Positions 16,739 to 24,681 are shown, counted from the stretch's first letter. The stretch: DNA of 64,000 nt from Porticoccaceae bacterium (GCA_021773435.1 JAJFKC010000014.1:30289-94288); one strand, 5' to 3'. The notes: a model not told the origin generated them from the letters alone. Translations and numbers: made by a program.

Positions 16739-17734
16739 CTACTCAGATAAGGAGCCACCACAGCTACTACCCTGCCCTGCTGTGCAAGCATAACAATGTT
16801 CACCGATGACGATAGCCTGGGTACCCACTGCCTTACCAAGTAATTCCCGGATATGCGGCCCTTGCTTTGCACTGGATCTCTTGTCACTGGCAATAAATAC
16901 GGACTCCTTACGCATCGGCAGCTTGAGCATTTGATTGAAATCACAGTCGTAGAGAAAGCCTTGCCAATCTACGCTGATCAGGGATCGGCACATCACTGCG
17001 TTGAGATTATCGTCACTATAATTGTCTTTGAGCAGGGCCATATAGTCGTCGTATTGGCCTTTGGCCAACAACATGCCGCCAAAACGGCTAATGGGCATAT
17101 TGGTGATAGTGAACAGTTGATCAAACTCAATGCCGAAATCCGCCATCAAGCGCTCTTTATATTCGACCTCAAGAGTCTGTTGAGCAGGTGGTAAAAATGC
17201 CCCGTTAGGGTTGTATACAAGGTTGAGGGGCAAATCCGGCTCCCGCCCGTAACCCAAATCATTCAAACGTTGCAACGCTTCAATACTGGTTTCAAATATA
17301 CCCTTGCCGCGCTGCTCAGCGACATTTTTTTCGTCGTAACAAGGTAAAGAAGCAGAAATATTGACCCCTTGCTCAGCTAGAAATTCAGCCAGTTCCTCGT
17401 AACCTGGTTCCATTAAAATGGTGAGGTTGCAGCGGTCAACCACCTCCACTCCAAGAGCACGTGCCTCAGTAACCAGGTAACGAAAATGAGGGTTCATTTC
17501 AGGAGCACCGCCGGTAAGGTCGAGGGTCGTCAATTTTTGGGCGGCCAACACTGGCAGAACCAGGTCGATATTTTCCCTGGACATCAGCTCTGTGCGTTTA
17601 GGCCCGGCGTTGACGTGACAATGGGTACAGGTCTGATTACACAGATAACCCAGGTTGACTTGCAGGGTAGTTAATTCACTCCGCTGCAAGGGGGGGAAAT
17701 CGGTGTCCAGCAATAGAGGTCGGGTATCCAGCAT
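16739..17734 (-). CDS. arsS: Arsenosugar biosynthesis radical-SAM protein ArsS
   Basis: A 331-residue radical-SAM enzyme. The cluster motif CNQTCTHCHVNAGPKRTE lies near residue 32 (CxxxCxxC), the glycine motif DLTGGAPEMNPHF near 73, and the C-terminal domain ends with GEHCYACTAGQGSSCGG, the cysteine-rich tail typical of the ArsS family. ArsS acts on dimethylated arsenic to attach a deoxyadenosine-derived group. It is followed on the same strand by two glycosyltransferases, as in known clusters. The methyltransferase ArsM, normally needed first, is not in this window. Confidence 0.92.
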   Translation of the reverse strand: MLDTRPLLLDTDFPPLQRSELTTLQVNLGYLCNQTCTHCHVNAGPKRTELMSRENIDLVLPVLAAQKLTTLDLTGGAPEMNPHFRYLVTEARALGVEVVDRCNLTILMEPGYEELAEFLAEQGVNISASLPCYDEKNVAEQRGKGIFETSIEALQRLNDLGYGREPDLPLNLVYNPNGAFLPPAQQTLEVEYKERLMADFGIEFDQLFTITNMPISRFGGMLLAKGQYDDYMALLKDNYSDDNLNAVMCRSLISVDWQGFLYDCDFNQMLKLPMRKESVFIASDKRSSAKQGPHIRELLGKAVGTQAIVIGEHCYACTAGQGSSCGGSLSE

Positions 17735-17929
17735 AATCCAGGGTATATATGTGCAATTATTAATCGAGGCTTTGCATCAAAGCGTTACCAATGAGCGATA
17801 TGTTGTTAGGACTACTCGAATTATTTAAAGTTTTGCGCTCAAGTATTAGGAGAGACAATAACATTGAAAACCACATAAATATTACCTCTGCGTGAATTAT
17901 AGGATTTTAACTGGCAAAATAAGGAACCC

Positions 17930-18031
17930 ATGACAAAAGTAATCGTCAAAATCATTTATATAGCAAACCCTCTGCCATACATTCACAAAACACGCCCACA
18001 AAATACGGTTGCGCTCGATGAAAACACTTAA
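17930..18031 (+). CDS. Short upstream ORF overlapping the msrA start
   Basis: A 33-codon ORF beginning MTKVIVKIIYIANP, with AAGGAA just upstream of its ATG. It runs through the msrA start codon (18018) in another frame and stops 14 nt inside msrA, at TAA 18029-18031. The msrA ATG itself has no visible Shine-Dalgarno site, so translation of this ORF may feed ribosomes to msrA. It could also be chance; no homology is claimed. Confidence 0.4.
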   Translation: MTKVIVKIIYIANPLPYIHKTRPQNTVALDENT

Positions 18032-18698
18032 CAACTCCCTGCTCCGCATGTTTGCCCCTGTCATATTCTCAGTTTTTTTGCTCGGCCCATATTCGTTACC
18101 AAGTTCTGCCGAAGACGCAATAACAACAGAGCCAGCTCAAGCAATCTTTGCTGGTGGATGTTTCTGGTGTATGGAACCGCCCTTCGATGCGCTCGATGGC
18201 GTTCTTGAAACCATCTCTGGTTACACCGGCGGCCATGTGACTAATCCAGATTACAACGAAGTGTCCAGTGGGAAAACGGGGCATACGGAGGCAGTTTTAA
18301 TTAAGTACGATGCCAACAAAATCACTTACCAGGAACTCCTGGATGTATTTTGGCAGAATATTGACCCAGTGGATGGTGGCGGACAATTCTGTGATCGCGG
18401 TAGTCAGTACCGCAGTGGAATATTTGTCGCGAATGACACGGAGCGTGATCTTGCGGAATCAAGCAAACAAACCCTGACAGATAAAAAGCTATTTGACAGC
18501 CCCATTGTCACCGAGATAACAACCGCCAGCACTTTCTATCCGGCGGAGGATTATCATCAAAATTATTATATGACCAACCCCAGCCGCTTTAAGTTTTACA
18601 AATGGAGCTGTGGCCGCCAGAAGCGTCTGGATGAAGCCTGGGGACTCGAAAGTAGCGAGCTGCTGTCCGAGAAATCAGGCAATCTAGCCAGGTACTAA
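18018..18698 (+). CDS. msrA: Peptide methionine-S-sulfoxide reductase MsrA, exported
   Basis: About 226 residues. An N-terminal signal peptide (hydrophobic core FAPVIFSVFLLGPY, probable cleavage near SSAED) precedes the MsrA domain. The catalytic motif is AGGCFWCMEPPF near residue 47, followed by GYTGGH, EAVLIKYD, DRGSQYRSGIF and YHQNYY, all standard MsrA signatures. It reduces methionine-S-sulfoxide in oxidised proteins, here probably in the periplasm. A TTG nine bases upstream is possible, but ATG gives the better signal peptide. It is convergent with the Usp gene and ends in a 17-bp duplicated segment. Confidence 0.93.
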   Translation: MKTLNNSLLRMFAPVIFSVFLLGPYSLPSSAEDAITTEPAQAIFAGGCFWCMEPPFDALDGVLETISGYTGGHVTNPDYNEVSSGKTGHTEAVLIKYDANKITYQELLDVFWQNIDPVDGGGQFCDRGSQYRSGIFVANDTERDLAESSKQTLTDKKLFDSPIVTEITTASTFYPAEDYHQNYYMTNPSRFKFYKWSCGRQKRLDEAWGLESSELLSEKSGNLARY

Positions 18699-18717
18699 AT
18701 CTGGCCAGGTATTAATT
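18684..18717. repeat. Tandem 17-bp duplication at the msrA stop
   Basis: CTAGCCAGGTACTAAAT is followed directly by CTGGCCAGGTATTAATT; 14 of 17 bases agree. The first copy contains the msrA stop (TAA 18696-18698) and the second reaches the stop of the convergent Usp gene, so both genes end inside one duplicated segment. Confidence 0.85.
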
Positions 18718-19629
18718 GACCACCAGCATATCTGAGCGCATATGGTGCAATATTCGTTCCGCCGTATTACCGATCCAGAAACCTTTAACACCTTTATTTG
18801 CAGCGCTACCGATTACCAGTAAGCCGCCAAGCTCGCCTTCCTGGGTCACGACGCTCTCTATTTGACCGGGCTTTACTTCAACCATTACTTCAACTACGGC
18901 CTCATCGGAATCCGCAGCCACACCCAGACGTTTTAACATATCGGCTAAATTGGCTTTTGCTTCAATCATTACCTGCGCCTGAAAATCGACATTTATCGGC
19001 GCATTAACGAAACCCGCATAGAGCAGGGCTGGGTCGGGCACCACACTTAATACCGTTACGGGCACTGCCTCTGCTTTCGCCAGCGCTCGTGCTTGATCAA
19101 TCACCCGTGCAGACAACAACTGGTGGGCCTCACTATGATCAAACGCGTCAATGGCGGCAATCACACGAACCACCGGCTTGGCATCCCTCACCAGAGACAA
19201 CACCGGACAGGGCGCGTCACGAAATAGATGCCAGTCATCAGGAGTGTGCACCAATGTAGCAAGCACTGAATGATGACTGGCCATCAAAACAATCAGCCCG
19301 ACACCAGCGCTTTCCGCTCGCTCAACAATGGCCTGGTGGATACGCTTACACCACTCTGCGTGCCACTCTATAGCGCATGGCCAACTAATAGCCCCACATA
19401 CTGATTCAAGCCGCTTATGCTCTTCCTGCATAATTGAATCACGGACACTAGAAAACCCATCTGCCCCGAGGTGCCTGTTTACCTGGGTCAGATTCAAATC
19501 GGCCAGCGGAGAAGATACCGGCCGTAAAACTTCAACCTGAGTCTTGAACTGCTCCGCCAATTTCGCCGCCCGCGACAAAACCGCATTAGCATCGTCCCAG
19601 TCCGTAATAACCGCCAGAATCTTTTCCAT
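18712..19629 (-). CDS. Universal stress protein, two-domain (UspE type)
   Basis: A 305-residue cytoplasmic protein of two Usp domains (about residues 1-150 and 155-305). The first begins ILAVITDWDDAN and the second VRVIAAIDAFDH; the second ends with GGLLVIGSAANKGVKGFWIGNTAERILHH, which carries the ATP-binding G-rich loop. UspE lies beside fnr in Escherichia coli, and a similar pairing is seen here with the hemN-like and fnr genes just downstream on the other strand. Tandem-Usp proteins are linked with anaerobic and stationary-phase survival in the Anr/Fnr context. Confidence 0.9.
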   Translation of the reverse strand: MEKILAVITDWDDANAVLSRAAKLAEQFKTQVEVLRPVSSPLADLNLTQVNRHLGADGFSSVRDSIMQEEHKRLESVCGAISWPCAIEWHAEWCKRIHQAIVERAESAGVGLIVLMASHHSVLATLVHTPDDWHLFRDAPCPVLSLVRDAKPVVRVIAAIDAFDHSEAHQLLSARVIDQARALAKAEAVPVTVLSVVPDPALLYAGFVNAPINVDFQAQVMIEAKANLADMLKRLGVAADSDEAVVEVMVEVKPGQIESVVTQEGELGGLLVIGSAANKGVKGFWIGNTAERILHHMRSDMLVVN

Positions 19630-19836
19630 TTCGTTAATCCCTTTACCTTAGCCCTGTATGTTAAACCCATTAAAAACTATTCTCTAAATGAATTTCGACA
19701 CGCGTACCCGCATCAAAGGTAACCTAACAATCTTGTAATCCTCAGTCATAACAAACTTACAATCAAGGCATATTCAAACTATTGCAGGAACCCGGAGAGC
19801 CATTACATAGCATAACTTCATGAGATTGAAACCCAT

Positions 19837-19878
19837 TTGATACAAGTCATTTTGAGCATAAATACGAACCTTTAGCAT
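19837..19878 (+). promoter_or_regulatory. Candidate FNR box and promoter for the hemN-like/fnr pair
   Basis: In the 335-bp gap between the divergent Usp and hemN-like genes, TTGATACAAGTCAT (19837-19850) matches 8 of 10 positions of TTGAT-N4-ATCAA. A hexamer TAGCAT (19873-19878) lies 22 bp further on, exactly the class II spacing between an FNR site and a -10 box. That would put transcription start near 19885, about 80 nt before the ATG. The remainder of the gap holds no gene that I can support. Confidence 0.4.
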
Positions 19879-19964
19879 TCATTGCCTCAAATTCAAGGTT
19901 TAAAAGCGCCTGGAATATTGGTACTCGCATCCAAATATTTCCTCCTGGCGCAAAAGTCACACAA

Positions 19965-21185
19965 ATGGCTAACGTTTCAACAATTCAAGCACCTCGCCAA
20001 CTGACAACAGACTTTAAGTCGACACTCCTGCCTTTGTATTCTACAAGGGATACGCACCGCGCGCTCACCGATACAGCGACGCCCACACAGCGAATCGGTC
20101 CATTGGCACTCAATATATATTCTCCCAGAGAACAGATACCGCACTACGAAAAACTACTCTGCCAGGAGATGGCCAGCAGACAAAGCGATTACGACATCCA
20201 CCAGTCGGTTAAATCATTCTGGTTCTCAGGCTCACCCCTTAAACAGCTGTCACCGGAGGCTATCACGGAATTGTGCTTTCGGTTTAGCAACCACTTTCCT
20301 CATAGCAATGAGTTAAACACTATTCGAGGCATTAGCGTCAGCGCCTCCGAGCTAAACAAACCATCGATAGCCCTGCTCGCCGGGCTGAAGTTTAACTGCG
20401 TCAAAATATACGTCGACGCATCAATCGCTGGTAAGGATCGAAGCCTGTCTAGAATTCAGGCTGGCCTGGAAATGCTGGCCGATTATGAGCACATTAAGCT
20501 CAACTTTAAAATTAGATTGAGCGATCAATGCCACCCGGATTTCTTAATGGGCCTGGTGAAGTTGTTGCAAAATACTGCCTACCAACAAATTGAGCTGGTG
20601 TATAAGCAATCAAAGGCTACCCAGCCCGCATCCGATACAGACGACAGCAAGCACTTACTAGTCCAGATTAATGAGTATTTGTCTGAACATGACTGGGTCA
20701 GTTGCGGTAATAATTGCTATTACGCACCACAGCATGAAAACTATGGACTCCATAAAAACAGGAAACTGCACCTGACACCATGGGGTTACGACAATCAGGC
20801 CATACAGACCCGGTTGGGGGTAGGTGCTGGCGCACTCAGCTTGATCGGCCCCAGGTACGAGCTTAATACTATTGACCCTGAAGCTTATCGGCACTGCATC
20901 GGTGCGAAAAAAAATTTGCCGGTAACGCACTATCAACTAAATAATACATACATCGGGCTTGCGCAGCGTCTGCAAACGCTGGTCTGCTATAAACAAATAC
21001 ATGTCGACGCAGAGGATAATGCCTCTGCAGATATACTTACATCAATGATTAATCAGGGCTGGCTATCTCAACCCAACGCTGGCGTATTCAAATTAACCAA
21101 TGGCGGCCTTGTCAACCTGAATGCACTGACGAAACAATTAATTTCATCAGCCAAGTTTTCTCATCTAAATTTTGCATCTAAATGA
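19965..21185 (+). CDS. HemN-like protein lacking the radical-SAM cluster
   Basis: A 406-residue protein that aligns by eye to oxygen-independent coproporphyrinogen III oxidase (HemN, about 457 residues). GPLALNIYSP corresponds to the strand before the HemN CxxxCxxC loop, but that loop is missing. FWFSGSPLKQLSPEAITEL replaces the WGGGTPTYL SAM-binding motif. The HemN tail is recognisable: LGVGAGALSLIGPRYELN near residue 290, then the YRHCI and LQTLVCY segments, and a winged-helix-like end. Without the three cysteines it cannot hold the 4Fe-4S cluster, so catalysis is not expected. It sits 24 bp upstream of fnr, where many relatives carry an active hemN. Confidence 0.78.
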   Translation: MANVSTIQAPRQLTTDFKSTLLPLYSTRDTHRALTDTATPTQRIGPLALNIYSPREQIPHYEKLLCQEMASRQSDYDIHQSVKSFWFSGSPLKQLSPEAITELCFRFSNHFPHSNELNTIRGISVSASELNKPSIALLAGLKFNCVKIYVDASIAGKDRSLSRIQAGLEMLADYEHIKLNFKIRLSDQCHPDFLMGLVKLLQNTAYQQIELVYKQSKATQPASDTDDSKHLLVQINEYLSEHDWVSCGNNCYYAPQHENYGLHKNRKLHLTPWGYDNQAIQTRLGVGAGALSLIGPRYELNTIDPEAYRHCIGAKKNLPVTHYQLNNTYIGLAQRLQTLVCYKQIHVDAEDNASADILTSMINQGWLSQPNAGVFKLTNGGLVNLNALTKQLISSAKFSHLNFASK

Positions 21186-21195
21186 TTCATCTAAG
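21162..21195 (+). repeat. Stop-proximal array, 13-nt period
   Basis: CATCTAA occurs at 21162, 21175 and 21188, exactly 13 nt apart. The array covers the last codons and the TGA stop of the hemN-like gene and ends just before the fnr ribosome-binding site. Confidence 0.7.
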
Positions 21196-21209
21196 CAATG
21201 AGGTCTATA

Positions 21210-21971
21210 ATGACTGCAATATCCGAACCTTCTGACCTGAGCAGGAATTCCACCATGACCGTAGCCTGTCCACACAATGCATCCATTAGCTGTACAGATT
21301 GCAGGATGAACTCCCTGTGCCTGCCTATTGCTTTGGAGTACGATGAGGTCGAACGACTTAATGAAATTGTTCAACGTGGCAGGCCACTGCAAAAAGACAG
21401 TCATGTCTACGATATTGCTGATGAGTTTTCTGCTGTATATGCGGTGCGTAGTGGGTCTATCAAAACCTATAGCGTCAATGAGCAGGGCGTAATCCAGGTT
21501 ACCGGATTTTATCTGCCCGGTGAAATATTTGGCATGGATGGCATAGCCCACACCCATCACGTCAGCGCTGCGGTAGCGATGGAAACTGCCTCAATATGTG
21601 AAATTCCTTTTAGCAGGCTGGAAGAATTAAGCATCACTATGCCATCGCTACAAAGGCATTTTTTTAAATTAATGAGCAAGGAAATCACCAGCGATCAACA
21701 ACTGATTACCTTGCTTAGCAAAAACAGTGCCGAAGAACGGGTCGCCACTCTATTGCTAAGTATTTCGGCACGAAATGCCAAGCGCGGTCTATCTGGCATC
21801 CGTTTTCGCCTGCCAATGTCGCGAGCCGATATCGGCAACTACCTGGGCCTCACCGTTGAAACAGTCAGCCGCGTGTTTAGTCGATTCCAGAAACAGGGCC
21901 TACTAAACGTGGACAAGAAAGAAATTGAAGTTGTCGATACCCTGGCGCTTCAAGAACTCGCCAATACCTAA
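21210..21971 (+). CDS. fnr: Fnr/Anr-type oxygen-sensing regulator
   Basis: About 253 residues of the CRP/FNR family. The N-terminal cluster ligands are present (CTDCRMNSLC near residue 30), and the fourth cysteine lies in TASICEIPF near residue 127, so a 4Fe-4S oxygen sensor is expected. The cyclic-nucleotide-type beta roll follows, then the recognition helix LTVETVSRVFSRF near residue 212, with the E-SR residues that read TTGAT half-sites. The chosen ATG has GAGG six bases upstream; an ATG four codons earlier is less likely. It forms an operon with the hemN-like gene, and candidate FNR boxes flank the pair. Confidence 0.95.
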   Translation: MTAISEPSDLSRNSTMTVACPHNASISCTDCRMNSLCLPIALEYDEVERLNEIVQRGRPLQKDSHVYDIADEFSAVYAVRSGSIKTYSVNEQGVIQVTGFYLPGEIFGMDGIAHTHHVSAAVAMETASICEIPFSRLEELSITMPSLQRHFFKLMSKEITSDQQLITLLSKNSAEERVATLLLSISARNAKRGLSGIRFRLPMSRADIGNYLGLTVETVSRVFSRFQKQGLLNVDKKEIEVVDTLALQELANT

Positions 21972-22005
21972 GCTTTAAAACCTAAGCTTTAAAACCTAAG
22001 CTTTA
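21967..22005. repeat. 14-bp tandem array at the fnr stop
   Basis: CCTAAGCTTTAAAA occurs twice exactly (21967-21994) and a third partial copy follows (CCTAAGCTTTA). The fnr stop TAA is in the first copy. Each unit holds a small palindrome (TAAGCTTA-like), so short hairpins could form at the transcript end. Confidence 0.85.
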
Positions 22006-22062
22006 GAACTCGCGGTGCCGGATATTTATCGGGGCTGGTGCATGTTCTCGCGGAAATAGCCC

Positions 22063-22749
22063 CTAAAACCGATAACCCAAACCTATCATATAGACCCAGG
22101 GATCAACATCGACATCAGCCTTAACTCGAGTGCCATCGTCAAATTTAAAGGTCGCATCGGTATCGATATCAAGATACCAAACCGAAGCGTTTACCAGCCA
22201 GTGCTCATTTAGCGCATAGTCGAACCCGACTTGTCCTGCGATGCCAAAAGAATCATCAAGCTCAAGGTCACCCCGAGTACCCAGTGCGCCTTCTAACTCG
22301 CCGTCAACATTTTCGGAGAAAAATATCGTGTAATTTATGCCAATCCCCAGATAGGGCTGGAACGCTGACGAAGCCGCCATCGGGAAGTACTGGAGCGTAA
22401 TTGTCGGCGGCAATTGCTTGGCCTCGCCAGCATCAACGCCCAAACCCTTGGCTTTAATATCATGCTCAAACGGTGTCGCAGCTAACACACCAATGCCAAC
22501 ATTGGGAGCCAACATATAGGTGAGCGTTAAACCTAGTTGCTCACTGTTATCGACACCCGCACTGGTACCCGTCAACGAAGTACCATTGAGTTCCAGTGCT
22601 GAACTGTCCTCATCCGGTTGAACCGACGCCACTCCCGCACGCAAAATTAGATCCCCAGCCTCATAAGCCTGAGCACTACTCAAGGTACAGGCGAACCCAG
22701 TTACCAACATCGATACCGCGAAGGTTTTGGCATATTTTCTACTGCCCAT
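22063..22749 (-). CDS. ompW: OmpW-family outer membrane protein
   Basis: About 228 residues. A signal peptide (positive MGSRKYAK, hydrophobic core FAVSMLVTGFACTL, cleavage near SSAQA) is followed by an eight-strand barrel with alternating hydrophobic residues, ending in the outer membrane signature GLGYRF with terminal Phe. LILRAGVASVQPDE near residue 35 and GVGIDYT-like IGINYTIFF near 130 are OmpW features. ATG has AGGAAG six bases upstream; a longer GTG start is rejected. OmpW porins in enterobacteria are FNR-regulated, and a near-perfect FNR site precedes this gene. Confidence 0.9.
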   Translation of the reverse strand: MGSRKYAKTFAVSMLVTGFACTLSSAQAYEAGDLILRAGVASVQPDEDSSALELNGTSLTGTSAGVDNSEQLGLTLTYMLAPNVGIGVLAATPFEHDIKAKGLGVDAGEAKQLPPTITLQYFPMAASSAFQPYLGIGINYTIFFSENVDGELEGALGTRGDLELDDSFGIAGQVGFDYALNEHWLVNASVWYLDIDTDATFKFDDGTRVKADVDVDPWVYMIGLGYRF

Positions 22750-22765
22750 AATTAACTTCCTCACT

Positions 22766-22796
22766 AATGAATGACTCGATCATTAAATCATTCATT
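22766..22796. repeat. Inverted repeat in the ompW promoter region
   Basis: Perfect 9-bp arms AATGAATGA and TCATTCATT are separated by 13 bp. One arm overlaps the predicted transcription start of ompW and the other lies between the -10 hexamer and the FNR box. It could be an operator for a second regulator or a leader hairpin. Confidence 0.45.
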
Positions 22797-22823
22797 GCAA
22801 AGAAAGCGATTGATCCAGATTAA
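22782..22823 (-). promoter_or_regulatory. FNR-dependent class II promoter for ompW
   Basis: TTGATCCAGATTAA (22810-22823) matches 9 of 10 positions of TTGAT-N4-ATCAA. On the minus strand a -10 hexamer TTTAAT (22782-22787) lies 22 bp downstream, exactly the class II distance, with the box centred at -41.5 from a start at about 22775. The leader to the ATG would be about 26 nt. Confidence 0.72.
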
Positions 22824-22946
22824 TGGCAAGGTATCGAGCAGAAACGATTTAGTCTATATCCAAAGGTTATTTGGCTGGAGACATAAAGATAATCGTTTAA
22901 CTACATCAATTGACCACGACCCAGCAAAAACCAGACTACCCGGGTA

Positions 22947-23252
22947 TCACTCACCACCCAGACATTTTGGCGAATTAGGCGATTGCCCACGAGCGGCCCA
23001 TTCAGCTGGCGTATAGGTGTGGATAGCCAGGGCGTGAACGCCAGACTTCAACTCTTCGCTGAGAAGCTTATAAACTCGCTGATGACGCTGCACCGATTTT
23101 AGTTCGGAAAACGCTTCAGAGGCGATAACGACCTTGAAATGCGTTTCGGCATTATCCGGCACATTGTGCATATGACTTTCGTTAACAACATCTATGTAGA
23201 CAGGAGCCAGCCCGTCTTTTAGCTTTTGTTCAATGGTTTTATAGATGGACAT
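22947..23252 (-). CDS. bolA: BolA-family protein
   Basis: A 101-residue protein with the BolA fold. The conserved His region (HMHNVPDNAETHFKVVI, near residue 28), the helix-turn FSELKSVQRHQRVYKLL and the closing strand VHALAIHTYTPAEW match BolA more than IbaG. BolA proteins bind monothiol glutaredoxins and 2Fe-2S clusters and influence morphology and stress responses. It lies 119 bp upstream of the oadB stop on the opposite side of ompW; its promoter was not identified. Confidence 0.9.
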   Translation of the reverse strand: MSIYKTIEQKLKDGLAPVYIDVVNESHMHNVPDNAETHFKVVIASEAFSELKSVQRHQRVYKLLSEELKSGVHALAIHTYTPAEWAARGQSPNSPKCLGGE

Positions 23253-23371
23253 AAGAGGTAACGTTTTGCCCCAAGAGCCTTATGGCGTATTCAATAAAAT
23301 GTGCTCAATAAGCTGTGCGAACGTGGTATACGTAATATGCGGCATGCAAATACACGCGGACAATCAACCAA

Positions 23372-24544
23372 TCAAAACCCTGATACCAGAGAGATCATCA
23401 CACCTGCAGCAATGGCTGAACCGATAACACCGGCCACGTTTGGCCCCATTGCATGCATCAACAAAAAGTTATGGGGGTTTGCCTCAAGACCAACTTTGTT
23501 GGACACCCTCGCAGCCATCGGCACAGCCGATACGCCCGCAGAACCGATCAAGGGATTAATCGGTGTTTTACTAAAGACATTCATTAATTTAGCCATCAAT
23601 ACACCCGCCGCGGTGCCGATGCAAAACGCTAACATGCCTAAACCGAGAATACCCAGGGTTTCCCAGTTAAGAAATTTGTCGGCACTCATTTTGGAACCGA
23701 CACCCAGTCCAAGAAATATGGTGACGATATTAATCAGCGCGTTTTGAGTTGTGTCAGACAATCGGGCGACAACGCCACATTCCCGCATCAAGTTGCCAAA
23801 ACAAAACATGCCTAACAAGGGTGCGGCGGTGGGTAAAAACATCGCAACTAAAAACAACAGCATCAACGGAAAAACTATTTTTTCAAGACCAGACACGGGA
23901 CGTAACTGCTCCATTTTTATACTTCTTTCCTGCTCGGTCGTCAGCAGGCGCATAATCGGCGGCTGGATAATCGGCACTAACGCCATATATGAATAGGCCG
24001 CCACAGCTACTGCGCCGAGTAATTCGGGGGATAATTTACTGGTCACAAAAATGGCCGTTGGGCCATCAGCACCACCAATGATGCCGATGGAAGCCGCATC
24101 GCGAATAGAAAAGTCGAGGATACCTAAACTACTTAAACCCACCGCGCCCAACACCGTGGTAAAAATCCCCACTTGCGCCGCAGCCCCTAACAACAGGGTT
24201 TTGGGATTGGCCAACAGTGGGCCAAAATCCGTCATCGCACCAACGCCCATGAAAATAATCAGCGGAAACATTCCCGAGGCGATACCGACAGTATAAATGT
24301 AATACATCAGACCACCGGGGCTTTCGAGATGACCCAGCGCATCGTAAACCGGCGCCGCATCAAAATCAGCGCCCGGAATATTGATCAGAATCGTACCAAA
24401 GCCGATAGGCACTAATAATAATGGCTCAAAGCCCTTGCGAATGGCCAAATAGAGCAGGGTTAATCCCACAGCCATCATAACTATGGTACCAACGCTAATT
24501 TGCGCTAATCCTGATGACTGCCAGAGTTGTGTCAGTTGATCCAT
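23372..24544 (-). CDS. oadB: Oxaloacetate decarboxylase, sodium-pumping beta subunit
   Basis: A 390-residue polytopic protein with about nine to eleven membrane segments. The conserved region [21 protein letters not shown] near residue 150 (split here) holds the aspartate required for Na+ transport, and [14 protein letters not shown] lies near residue 238. OadB couples decarboxylation of carboxybiotin to Na+ export. It is the last gene of oadGAB on the minus strand, 132 bp behind oadA; that gap is filled by a repeat array. Close relatives act on methylmalonyl-CoA or glutaconyl-CoA, but the alpha subunit favours oxaloacetate. Confidence 0.94.
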   Translation of the reverse strand: MDQLTQLWQSSGLAQISVGTIVMMAVGLTLLYLAIRKGFEPLLLVPIGFGTILINIPGADFDAAPVYDALGHLESPGGLMYYIYTVGIASGMFPLIIFMGVGAMTDFGPLLANPKTLLLGAAAQVGIFTTVLGAVGLSSLGILDFSIRDAASIGIIGGADGPTAIFVTSKLSPELLGAVAVAAYSYMALVPIIQPPIMRLLTTEQERSIKMEQLRPVSGLEKIVFPLMLLFLVAMFLPTAAPLLGMFCFGNLMRECGVVARLSDTTQNALINIVTIFLGLGVGSKMSADKFLNWETLGILGLGMLAFCIGTAAGVLMAKLMNVFSKTPINPLIGSAGVSAVPMAARVSNKVGLEANPHNFLLMHAMGPNVAGVIGSAIAAGVMISLVSGF

Positions 24545-24609
24545 AATTTGCCTAGAGAATTAGCCTTATAAATACTTGAAATAAATATATCAGCTGACGG
24601 GCCATGCAC

Positions 24610-24681
24610 TTAAACCTTGCGATTAAACAGCGGAACTAAATTGCTCAACTAAATTGTTAGGCTAAAGATTACTCGACTAAA
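24610..24681 (-). repeat. Stop-proximal array downstream of oadA, 13-nt period
   Basis: On the minus strand the stop context TTTAG of oadA recurs. On the plus strand the cores start at 24677, 24662, 24649, 24636, 24623 and 24610: one 15-nt step and then four exact 13-nt steps. The last two copies read TTTAA. The array fills much of the oadA-oadB gap. Confidence 0.7.

Noticed and set aside
17735..18017. FNR box upstream of msrA
   Set aside because: No TTGAT-N4-ATCAA-like site with eight or more matches was found in this gap.
22750..22764. GTG start for ompW at 22764
   Set aside because: The ATG at 22749 has AGGAAG at the right distance, and that AGGAAG lies inside the longer reading.
23301..23747. 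148-codon plus-strand ORF opposite oadB
   Set aside because: It is the antisense shadow of a clearly conserved membrane protein; it shows no motif and has poor codon character.
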